The notes beneath the pieces are model-generated. The model ran no database searches and had not been told where the DNA came from. It was given only the letters and a program-made list of their open reading frames with translations. The translations under genes and the position numbers were made by a program. Below are positions 57,238 to 64,000 of a stretch of 64,000 nucleotides of DNA, one piece after another. The DNA lies in contig NZ_CP119391.1 of assembly GCF_031886125.1 (NCBI RefSeq), positions 682,001-746,000 of the forward strand, written 5' to 3'. Position 1 is the first letter of the stretch, and each line of letters opens with the position of its first letter. The DNA comes from Halomonas piscis. GTDB taxonomy: Bacteria > Pseudomonadota > Gammaproteobacteria > Pseudomonadales > Halomonadaceae.

Positions 57238-58059
57238 ATGCCCGAGCTGCCCGAAGTGGAAACCACCCGCCGCGGTATTACCCCCTTTATCGCGGATCAG
57301 GAAATCACCGAGGTGCGCCTGCGCCATACGCGCCTGCGCGTGCCGGTGCCCGCGGATTTGCCCGACCGGCTGACAGGGGCCCGCCTGGGCACGCCGCGAC
57401 GGCGAGCCAAGTATCTGCTGCTGCCGCTGGAGAATGCCCCGGGCACGCTGCTGTGGCATCTGGGGATGTCGGGGAGTTTGCGCATTGCCCGGGTGGGCGA
57501 GGCGCCGAAAAAGCACGACCACATCGATCTGGTGCTGGAAAGCGGCCGAGTGCTGCGCTATCACGATCCGCGCCGCTTCGGCTTTGTCGACTGGCTGCAG
57601 GCCGACGCGGCCCGCGACTCGCGCCTTTCGCACCTGGGCCCGGAGCCGCTCTCGGACGCTTTTACCGGCGAGCGGCTTTATCGGCTTTCCCGGGGCAGGC
57701 GCATGGCGGTCAAGCCGTTTTTGATGGACAACCGCGTGGTGGTGGGCGTGGGCAATATCTACGCCGCCGAGGCGCTGTTCATCGCCGGGATCGACCCGCG
57801 CCGGGCCGCCTCGCGCATTGCCCGGGTGCGCTTTGATCGCCTGGCGGCCGCCGCCCGGGAGGTGCTGGCCGCGGCCATTACCCAGGGCGGTACCACCCTG
57901 CGCGATTTCGTCAGCGGCCAGGGCGAGCCGGGCTACTTTGCCCAGCGGCTCAACGTCTACGGCCGCGAGGGCAAGCCCTGCCGGCGCTGCGGCGCCCTGC
58001 TCAAACGCGTGGCGTTGGGCCAGCGGGCAAGCGTCTACTGCCCCGTCTGCCAGCGCTAG
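57238..58059 (+). CDS. mutM: Formamidopyrimidine-DNA glycosylase MutM
   Basis: A 273-residue base-excision enzyme that removes 8-oxoguanine. The N-terminus [13 protein letters not shown] supplies the catalytic Pro after Met removal and the Glu. The helix-two-turn-helix is followed by a C-terminal CX2C...CX2C zinc finger ([10 protein letters not shown]...CPVC). It follows rpmG, the conserved neighbourhood in this group. Confidence 0.97.
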   Translation: MPELPEVETTRRGITPFIADQEITEVRLRHTRLRVPVPADLPDRLTGARLGTPRRRAKYLLLPLENAPGTLLWHLGMSGSLRIARVGEAPKKHDHIDLVLESGRVLRYHDPRRFGFVDWLQADAARDSRLSHLGPEPLSDAFTGERLYRLSRGRRMAVKPFLMDNRVVVGVGNIYAAEALFIAGIDPRRAASRIARVRFDRLAAAAREVLAAAITQGGTTLRDFVSGQGEPGYFAQRLNVYGREGKPCRRCGALLKRVALGQRASVYCPVCQR

Positions 58060-58088
58060 GCTCGATCACCTCAGTTCGGGAGACATCC

Positions 58089-59279
58089 GTGAGCCAACCT
58101 CTGCGACTCAAGAAAAACGCCGACCGCCGCCTGAAGGCGGGGCACCTGTGGATCTATTCCAACGAAGTGGACACCCGGGAGACGCCGCTCAAGGCCTTTC
58201 AGGCCGGCGAGCTGGCCCGAGTCGAGGCGTCCAACGGCCGCGCCCTGGGCGTTGGGTACGTCAACCCCGGCTCGCTGATCTGTGCCCGGGTAATGTCCCG
58301 GGATCCGGCGATGAAAGTGGACCGCTCGCTGTTTGTCCACCGTTTCAAGCAGGCGCTTTCGCTGCGCGAACGGCTGTATAGCGGCCCTTTTTATCGCCTG
58401 GTTCACGCCGAAGGCGACCTGCTGCCGGGGCTGGTGGTCGATCGCTTCAGCGACGTCGTCGTGGTGCAGCTCAACACCGCCGGTATGGAGGTGCTCGGCG
58501 AGGCGATTGTCGATGCCCTGGAAAAGGTCATCAAGCCCGCCGCCATCGTGTTTCGCAACGATACCGGCGAGCGTCGCCAGGAAGGGCTTGCCGAACGGGT
58601 GGAAGTCGTCAGCGGCACGCTGCCCGAGGAGGTGCTGATCGAGGAGAACGGCGTGCGCTTTGCGGTGCCGGTGCTCGACGGTGACTACACCGGCTGGCGG
58701 TTCGGCCACCGCGACAGCCGCGCCTGGCTGAACCGCCACGTGGCCGGCAAGCGCGTGCTCGACCTGTTCAGCGGCGCGGGCGGCTTTGGCGTACAGGCCG
58801 CCGCCAGCGGTGCTTCAGAGGTTCTGTGCGTGGATGCCTCGGGCGACGCCCTGGAGCAGGCGGCGCATAACGCCGAGCTCAACGGCGTGCACGAGCAGGT
58901 CGCCATCGGCGAGGGCGATGCCCTGGAGGCGCTGGCCGCGCTCAAGGCCGACGGCGAGCGGTTCGACGTGGTGGTGCTCGACCCGCCGGCGCTGATCAGA
59001 AAGCGCCGGGACAGCAACAGCGGCGAACGCGCCTACGGCCGCTTCAACCGCGAAGCCATGCGCCTGCTGGGTCGGGACGGGCTGCTGCTGACGGCCTCGT
59101 CGTCGATGCACCTGGCGCCGGAGCGGCTGATGGACGTGGTGCGCGGCGCGGCGCGCCACCAGGATCGCCATGGACAGGTGATCTTCCAGGGCCATCAGGC
59201 AGCCGACCACCCGGTGCATCCGGCGATCCCCGAAACCTCGACGCTCAAGGCGCTGGGCGTGCGCGTGTTCCGCGACTGA
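58089..59279 (+). CDS. RlmI-like rRNA methyltransferase with the catalytic Cys replaced by Ser
   Basis: A 396-residue protein with an N-terminal PUA-like domain (RRLKAGHLWIYSNEV; SNGRALGVGYVNP), a central EEHEA-like linker and a C-terminal SAM methyltransferase domain (LDLFSGAGGFGVQAAASGA; VVLDPPALI). In RlmI the catalytic Cys lies in an SCS motif. Here the matching sequence is LLLTASSSMHL, with Ser codons 59097-59105. It should make m5C in 23S rRNA if active, but this substitution argues against the standard mechanism. The start is GTG. Confidence 0.82.
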   Translation: MSQPLRLKKNADRRLKAGHLWIYSNEVDTRETPLKAFQAGELARVEASNGRALGVGYVNPGSLICARVMSRDPAMKVDRSLFVHRFKQALSLRERLYSGPFYRLVHAEGDLLPGLVVDRFSDVVVVQLNTAGMEVLGEAIVDALEKVIKPAAIVFRNDTGERRQEGLAERVEVVSGTLPEEVLIEENGVRFAVPVLDGDYTGWRFGHRDSRAWLNRHVAGKRVLDLFSGAGGFGVQAAASGASEVLCVDASGDALEQAAHNAELNGVHEQVAIGEGDALEALAALKADGERFDVVVLDPPALIRKRRDSNSGERAYGRFNREAMRLLGRDGLLLTASSSMHLAPERLMDVVRGAARHQDRHGQVIFQGHQAADHPVHPAIPETSTLKALGVRVFRD

Positions 59280-59346
59280 GGCGCGCCGGGTCGGCAGGCG
59301 ACAGTGCGTGAGGCATGATAACATCGCCGTCTTGTAAAGTATGGTC

Positions 59347-59410
59347 GGCGGCGCCTCCACGCCGCCGGTCGAGAAACGGCACTGGCCGCCGTGCAAGGCG
59401 GCCAGTGCCG
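59347..59410. other. Two GC-rich hairpins upstream of the cold-shock protein gene
   Basis: GGCGGC/GCCGCC pairs at 59347-59366. A perfect 14-bp stem, CGGCACTGGCCGCC with GGCGGCCAGTGCCG around GTGCAA, lies at 59377-59410. There is no T-run, so a terminator is unlikely. They sit in the 194-bp spacer and probably in the leader of the cold-shock gene, where such structure could control translation. Confidence 0.5.
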
Positions 59411-59473
59411 CGTGTCGGGACGACGTAGTGTCCATCCTTTGTCATCTATACAACAAGCGAGCTTTTTATATTC

Positions 59474-60019
59474 ATGAAACCAAAAGTCGTGTTGCGCTGT
59501 ATTCTCATCAGCCTGTTACTGGCCGCGCCGGCGCCGTTTTTGCTGACGGGCATTTTTCAGCTGGTCAGCGCGCCGCTCATCAATGAGTGGGTTGCCGAGC
59601 TTGCCCTGGTGGGCGGTGCCGGCGTGTATTTTGCCACGGCGCTGGGCTGTTTTGTGCTGCTCTGCGTGGGCACCGTTACCGCCGCCGCGCTGGCGCCGCC
59701 CATGGTCGTTCGGGCGCCTGCTGCTCCGGTAAAGGAGGCCGCGAGCCCGGCCCCCGAGCCGGTTGAAGAGGAGGAGGTCGACCACGAAGACAACGTCATC
59801 GACCCCGACGACGGGCGCGAAGAAGGCGACGTCAAGTGGTTCAACACCAACAAGGGCTACGGCTTTATCACCCGCGACAGCGGCGAGGACGTTTTCGTCC
59901 ATTTCCGCGCCATCCGCGGGCGCGGCCCGCGCATGCTGCATGAGGGCCAGGTGGTCCGCTATCAGGTGATTCGCAACGAACGCGGTCTGCAGGCCGACGA
60001 CGTCAGCATCATCGAATAG
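59474..60019 (+). CDS. Membrane-anchored cold-shock-domain protein
   Basis: A 181-residue protein with two N-terminal hydrophobic spans (residues ~8-36 and ~46-75), a Pro/Glu-rich linker and a C-terminal cold-shock domain (GDVKWFNTNKGYGFITRDSGEDVFVHFRAI). RNP1 (KGYGFITR) and RNP2 (VFVHF) are intact, so it should bind single-stranded RNA or DNA. The membrane part suggests RNA handling at the inner membrane. It stands alone, with its own terminator. Confidence 0.88.
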   Translation: MKPKVVLRCILISLLLAAPAPFLLTGIFQLVSAPLINEWVAELALVGGAGVYFATALGCFVLLCVGTVTAAALAPPMVVRAPAAPVKEAASPAPEPVEEEEVDHEDNVIDPDDGREEGDVKWFNTNKGYGFITRDSGEDVFVHFRAIRGRGPRMLHEGQVVRYQVIRNERGLQADDVSIIE

Positions 60020-60059
60020 CGCCTGCCACGGTTACGGCCAAAAGCAGGCTCCAGCATCT

Positions 60060-60083
60060 AAACCCCGCTTCGGCGGGGTTTTG
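60060..60083 (+). terminator. Rho-independent terminator after the cold-shock gene
   Basis: AACCCCGC and GCGGGGTT form an 8-bp stem with a TTCG loop, followed by TT, about 40 bp after the stop. Confidence 0.88.
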
Positions 60084-60106
60084 CGTTCTAAAAAGCAGGG
60101 GTTGAT

Positions 60107-60240
60107 TCAGCCGGCGCGCCCCGGGCGGATGACCGCAACATCGCCGCTGGCATTCAGGTATTGGTATTCTTTGCCCTTTTCGCCCCATAGGGGGCGCCGC
60201 TGCCGTGGACGAAGGAAACAGCCTGGCGGGTGTAAGGCCG
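60107..60240 (-). pseudogene. Possible decayed gene end
   Basis: On the minus strand, a frame ending in a stop at 60107-60109 reads GEKGKEYQYLNASGDVAVI, then RPGRAG, which looks protein-like. Farther 5' another frame gives AVSFVHGSGAPYG, as if one frameshift separates the two parts. No start codon or ribosome site is clear and the family is not recognised. Chance coding appearance cannot be excluded. Confidence 0.2.
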
Positions 60241-60262
60241 CATTAGGGGGGCGCTATGGGGT

Positions 60263-61189
60263 TTACGTGGTATTGCCGGATTCGAGCGGATAGGTAAATT
60301 GGCGTATGTATTCGCGTCTCTGCTCCTCGTCGTTGCGGTGGCCGTTTGCCTTCGGCGGTAGCCACAGTTCGGCACCTTGCATCCTTTTTGTCTGACGCAA
60401 TGCGCGCATGACCTGGCGGCACGCTTGAGCAGTGGCTTGGGACAGGCTGGCTCCCCTGGTCCAGTGCCCGGTCAGGGTGGCGCAGAAAAGATCGCCAATG
60501 CCCTTGGGGGCGGCTTGAATAAACGGGTGTGCAATAACCTCGACTTGTGTTCGGGTCACGAGCACCACCTGCACTTCATTGCCAGCTCGAGTATCGGGCG
60601 CCGTGCTGGTTACTGCGACCCATTGCGTGCGCCCCGTCAGCAACGTGCGGGCAGCGATAATGATGCTGTCAACGTCGTTCACCGCCAGCCCGGTCAGGTG
60701 CGCCAGCTCAAAGCCATTCGGCGTTATCCCGTCAGCCAGAGGCAGCAGAGCGCTACGGTAGACGTCGATCAGGCCGGGATCGACATAGATACCGTGATCG
60801 TGATCGCCGATCACCGGGTCGATCACGATGCCCGGCTGTGCATATTGTTTCAGCAAGGACCGTATCCAGCGGGCCAGGGCTTGAGCCTGTGCCGGGTTGC
60901 CAAGATAGCCCACGAGAATGGTACGAAGCGCATGCAAGGCTCCGCGCGCTGAAAGATCCTGCAAATAGCCAGCGAACCACTCGATGGGCAACGCGCCGCC
61001 GTGCATCGTCCGGTAGTGCGGTGTATTGCTGAATATCACGGTGGGCACAGCGGCTACCGTCAATGCCAGCGCCTCCAGGGTCGGAACCGCAATGTTGTTA
61101 CCCACCCGGCCATACACCACTTGAGACTGCACCGAGACCACATCCAGCTGCAGTGGGTATAGGGCGGCGCCAGAGGCTGCTTCGGACAT
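60263..61189 (-). CDS. pdxK: Pyridoxal/pyridoxine/pyridoxamine kinase PdxK
   Basis: A 308-residue kinase that phosphorylates B6 vitamers in the salvage pathway to PLP. The N-terminal VVSVQSQVVYGRVGNNIAVP and SNTPHY segments, DPVIGDHDHGIYV and the anion-hole loop KGIGDLFCA match PdxK closely (E. coli has KGTGDLF). The longer C-terminal tail is charged. It has lower-GC codon use than its neighbours by eye, so it may have been acquired. It stands alone, with 73-143 bp spacers. Confidence 0.9.
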   Translation of the reverse strand: MSEAASGAALYPLQLDVVSVQSQVVYGRVGNNIAVPTLEALALTVAAVPTVIFSNTPHYRTMHGGALPIEWFAGYLQDLSARGALHALRTILVGYLGNPAQAQALARWIRSLLKQYAQPGIVIDPVIGDHDHGIYVDPGLIDVYRSALLPLADGITPNGFELAHLTGLAVNDVDSIIIAARTLLTGRTQWVAVTSTAPDTRAGNEVQVVLVTRTQVEVIAHPFIQAAPKGIGDLFCATLTGHWTRGASLSQATAQACRQVMRALRQTKRMQGAELWLPPKANGHRNDEEQRREYIRQFTYPLESGNTT

Positions 61190-61332
61190 GGCGTATCCAC
61201 TCTTGTTGGTTGAGATCCTGGGCGTGATCTGTCAACAGCATACGCCACCTTTCCTGCCTCTTCCCATACTCCAGACTTGAGCTTAACGCCTTAACAGGGC
61301 TTGCCTTCGGAGATACCTATGCTTCTACCCTG

Positions 61333-62505
61333 TTATTCGGCCGCTTGGTCGGGTACGAAAAGCGCTTCGAGGATGGCCGTGTAGATATCCTTGAGCGTTT
61401 CCAGGTCGGCGACGCGGACGCGCTCGTTGATCTTGTGGATGGTGGCGTTGGGCGGGCCGAGCTCGACGACCTGGGCGCCCAGAGTCGCGATGAAGCGCCC
61501 GTCCGAGGTGCCGCCGGAGGTGGAAAGCCGCGGACGCTCGCCGGTCACGGCTGCGATGCCCTTGACGGTGGCGTCTACCAGCGCGCCTTCGGCGGTGAGA
61601 AAGGGGTTGCCGTTGAGCGCCCAGTCCAGCTCGTAGGTCAGCCCGTGGGCGTCGAGCAGCGCCTCGGTACGCGCTCGAAGCGTTTCCTGGGCGATTTCCG
61701 TGGAGAAGCGAAAGTTGAATATCGCCTCAAGCTCGCCGGGAATGACGTTGGTGGCGCCGGTGCCCGCGCGCAGGCCGGAGAGCTGGAAGCTGGTGGCGGG
61801 AAAGAAGTCGTTGCCGCCGTCCCAGCGCTCCCGGGCCAGCGCATCCAGCGCCGGCATGGCCTGATGAATGGGATTTTGTGCCAGGTGCGGGTAGGCCACG
61901 TGGCCCTGAATGCCCTTGACCCGCAGCGTGCCGCCCAGCGAGCCGCGCCGGCCGTTCTTGATCACATCCCCCGGCCGCGCGGTGGACGAGGGCTCGCCGA
62001 CAAGGCAGTAGTCCAGCCGCTCGTGGCGTTCGCGCAGCTGCTCGACCACGGCGCGGGTGCCGTCAATGGCGGGGCCTTCCTCGTCGGAGGTGATCAGAAA
62101 GGCGATGCGCCCGTCATGGTCCGGATGCGCAGCGACAAAGCGCTCGACGGCGGTGACCATGGCGGCAAGGCTGCCTTTCATGTCCGCCGCGCCGCGCCCG
62201 CAGAGCATGCGGTCGGCGTCAATGCAGGGCGCGAACGGGGGGTGTTCCCAAGCGTTTTCCGGGCCGCTGGGCACGACGTCGGTGTGCCCGGCAAAGGCCA
62301 GTACCGGGCCGTGGTGGCCGCGCACCGCCCAGAAGTTATCGACGTCGCCGAAGGGCAGGCGCTCCACCTGGAAGTCCAGCGCTTCCAAACGCTCAATCAG
62401 CACGGCCTGGCAGCCTTCGTCGTCGGGGGTGACCGAGGGCCGGCGTATCAGCTCAAAGGCCAGCCTGAGCGTCGGCGACAGGCCGGCCGGATCAGTTGTG
62501 GACAT
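61333..62505 (-). CDS. dapE: N-succinyl-diaminopimelate desuccinylase
   Basis: A 390-residue M20 dizinc hydrolase of lysine and peptidoglycan synthesis. Metal ligands are visible in [18 protein letters not shown] and [11 protein letters not shown], with the last His near the C-terminus ([12 protein letters not shown]). Its ATG overlaps the end of dapD by 14 bp, so the pair is coupled. Confidence 0.95.
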   Translation of the reverse strand: MSTTDPAGLSPTLRLAFELIRRPSVTPDDEGCQAVLIERLEALDFQVERLPFGDVDNFWAVRGHHGPVLAFAGHTDVVPSGPENAWEHPPFAPCIDADRMLCGRGAADMKGSLAAMVTAVERFVAAHPDHDGRIAFLITSDEEGPAIDGTRAVVEQLRERHERLDYCLVGEPSSTARPGDVIKNGRRGSLGGTLRVKGIQGHVAYPHLAQNPIHQAMPALDALARERWDGGNDFFPATSFQLSGLRAGTGATNVIPGELEAIFNFRFSTEIAQETLRARTEALLDAHGLTYELDWALNGNPFLTAEGALVDATVKGIAAVTGERPRLSTSGGTSDGRFIATLGAQVVELGPPNATIHKINERVRVADLETLKDIYTAILEALFVPDQAAE

Positions 62506-63517
62506 GCAGCGCCTCGTTCAGCGCCGCGGCGCTCTGGTTGGTCAGGCATTCGATGCGTCCGGTTCGGGAGTGACGGCGCAGCAGCAGGTCGCTCTGGCCG
62601 GCGAGCTCCCGGGCAGTGACGATGCCGGCCTCATTGCCGTCGGCGTCGATCAGCGTGACCCTGGTGCCGGCGGTCACGTAGAGGCCGGCTTCGACGGTGC
62701 AGCGATCGCCAAGGGGAATGCCGACGCCGGCGTTGGCGCCGATCAGGCAGTCTTCGCCCACCCGGATGGTCAGGCTGCCGCCGCCGGAGAGCGTGCCCAT
62801 GGTCGAGCTGCCGCCGCCCAGATCCGAGCCCCGACCCACGATGACGCCGGCGGAGACGCGACCTTCGATCATGCCCGGGCCTTCGCTTCCGGCGTTGAAG
62901 TTGACAAACCCTTCGTGCATGACCGTGGTGCCTTCGCCCAGGTAGGCACCGAGACGAACCCTGGCCGCGTCGCCGATGCGCACGCCTTCGGGCACCACGT
63001 AGTCGGCCATGCGGGGAAACTTGTCCACGCTTGCCACGCTCAGGGGGCGGCCCTCGAGGCGGGCCTTCAGCCGGCGGGCGGGCAGCTCGTCGACGTCGAT
63101 GGCGCCTTCGCTGGTCCAGGCCACGTTGCGCAACAGGCCGAACATGCCGGTCAGGTCAACGCCGTGGGGCTTGACCAGCCGATGGGACAGCAGATGCAGC
63201 TTGAGGTAGACCTCGGGGGTCGTCTGCGGCGGCCGGTCGCTATCCAGCAGCATCGCCACCAGCGGGCGCCGGCTGTGGCTCAGCGCCTCGGCAAGCTCGG
63301 CCTGTTCGGGGTGGCCTGCGCTCTGAAGCGCGTCGGCCAGGGCCGCGCAGTCCTCGGGCAGAAAGCTCACGGCCGCGGAGCCCGCCGGTGCTTCAAGCGC
63401 CGTTTGAACCGCGGCGGCCAGGCCGTCGTCGGGGTGCACGAGCGGTGCCGGGTAGTAGACCTCCAGCCAGTCGCCCCGGGTGTTCTGGGTGCCGATGCCG
63501 AGAGCAAAGCTGTGCAT
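62492..63517 (-). CDS. dapD: Tetrahydrodipicolinate N-succinyltransferase, long type
   Basis: A 341-residue acyltransferase that succinylates tetrahydrodipicolinate. The left-handed beta-helix is visible as hexapeptide repeats around [19 protein letters not shown] and [14 protein letters not shown]. The long form differs from the ~270-residue E. coli DapD and is common in pseudomonads and relatives. It lies upstream of dapE with an overlap, and glnD follows farther upstream on the same strand. Confidence 0.93.
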   Translation of the reverse strand: MHSFALGIGTQNTRGDWLEVYYPAPLVHPDDGLAAAVQTALEAPAGSAAVSFLPEDCAALADALQSAGHPEQAELAEALSHSRRPLVAMLLDSDRPPQTTPEVYLKLHLLSHRLVKPHGVDLTGMFGLLRNVAWTSEGAIDVDELPARRLKARLEGRPLSVASVDKFPRMADYVVPEGVRIGDAARVRLGAYLGEGTTVMHEGFVNFNAGSEGPGMIEGRVSAGVIVGRGSDLGGGSSTMGTLSGGGSLTIRVGEDCLIGANAGVGIPLGDRCTVEAGLYVTAGTRVTLIDADGNEAGIVTARELAGQSDLLLRRHSRTGRIECLTNQSAAALNEALHVHN

Positions 63518-63561
63518 GTGTGGTGTCCTCCATGCAGATCGTCAAGGGCCGGGGTGGCAGG

Positions 63562-64000
63562 CTATACGTCCAGCACTTCGATCAGACGCTCGCGCAGCTG
63601 ATTCTGACGTTCCGGGTTGGTGAGCGGCTCGCCGGCCTTGGTGGTGATGAAGAATACGTCCTCCACGCGCTCGCCCAGGGTGGCGATCTTGGCGGCGGAA
63701 AGGGCAATGTCCTGCTCCATGAAGATACGCCCCACCCGGGCCAAGAGGCCGGGGCGGTCCGGGGCGGTGAGCTCCAGCAGGGTGCGCTCGTTGGCCGGAT
63801 CCTGCTCGATGAGCACGCTGGTGGGCACCTTGAAGTGCTTGAGTTTGCGCGGCGTGTGCCGGGTGACGATGCGCGGATAGTCGTCCGGGTCGTCGAGCTC
63901 TTCGACCAGGTGGCGGCGCATTTCTTCGATGCGCTCGCCGTCGCGGATGGCCTGATGCTGGTTATCCAGCACGATGAAGGTATTGAGCGTCCAGTCGTTG
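63562..64000 (-). CDS. glnD: Bifunctional uridylyltransferase GlnD, C-terminal part
   Basis: Only the last ~145 residues are present; the frame runs off the window at 64000. The ACT domain (LLELTAPDRPGLLARVGRIFMEQDIALSAAKIATLGERVEDVFFITTK) closes GlnD, which modifies PII proteins in response to glutamine. The nucleotidyltransferase and HD domains would lie outside the window. Confidence 0.9.
   Translation of the reverse strand, partial: NDWTLNTFIVLDNQHQAIRDGERIEEMRRHLVEELDDPDDYPRIVTRHTPRKLKHFKVPTSVLIEQDPANERTLLELTAPDRPGLLARVGRIFMEQDIALSAAKIATLGERVEDVFFITTKAGEPLTNPERQNQLRERLIEVLDV

Noticed and set aside
60081-60293. 70-residue plus-strand open frame between the cold-shock gene and pdxK
   Set aside because: No ribosome site, no recognisable domain, and it crosses a terminator-like hairpin.

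Overview
This is a GC-rich stretch of a gammaproteobacterial chromosome, most likely from the Halomonadaceae (Halomonas or a close relative). The gene orders point that way: ffh next to ypjD and a CorC-type gene, rpsP-rimM-trmD-rplS, ftsYEX-rpoH, coaBC-dut-algC-argB beside radC, and rpmB-rpmG-mutM. The Cu-ATPase, TMAO reductase and Tat-exported oxidoreductase also fit a marine or saline aerobe. The genus is an inference from gene content and base composition; no rRNA is present to confirm it. No tRNA, rRNA, CRISPR array or prophage was found, and no gene-free gap exceeds 300 bases.

Layout. 1-2295: tail of an Fe(III)-type ABC ATPase meeting its permease gene tail to tail. 2446-11105: tmcA, an M16 peptidase with an SRAP-family gene upstream, a TetR-acyltransferase pair and a CorC-like protein. 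11232-16100: ypjD/ccsA, the SRP gene ffh, then rpsP-rimM-trmD-rplS. 16216-23691: xerD, dsbC, hom-thrC-recJ and an MFS carrier. 23848-24704: a complete IS5-family element sitting directly upstream of a torECAD trimethylamine N-oxide respiration operon (24801-29435). 29405-32550: a MerR-copA copper operon on the opposite strand, ending in a 26-residue membrane microprotein. 32694-35774: a Tat-exported FAD oxidoreductase with a triheme cytochrome c. 36059-43981: fadL, prfB (with programmed frameshift), lysS, a small acidic protein, a DHA2 transporter, bolA, a candidate holD and rimI. 44333-45666: a complete IS4-family element inserted in a palindromic repeat. 45741-50691: rsmD, ftsYEX and rpoH. 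50846-55603 (minus strand): coaBC-dut-algC-argB-slmA. 55735-60019: radC, rpmB-rpmG, mutM, an RlmI-like methyltransferase and a membrane-anchored cold-shock protein. 60263-64000 (minus strand): pdxK, dapE-dapD and the end of glnD.

Most of the window is housekeeping. The unusual points are an SRAP-family protein lacking all four catalytic residues; an RlmI-like protein with serine where the family has its catalytic cysteine; two mobile elements with readable target duplications, one next to the tor operon and one splitting a palindromic repeat; a copper-operon microprotein; a sigma-E-like promoter before rpoH; and in-frame tandem repeats in both ffh and ftsY. No clearly new multi-gene system was found. 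The nearest candidate is the two-gene Tat-FAD oxidoreductase/triheme cytochrome module.
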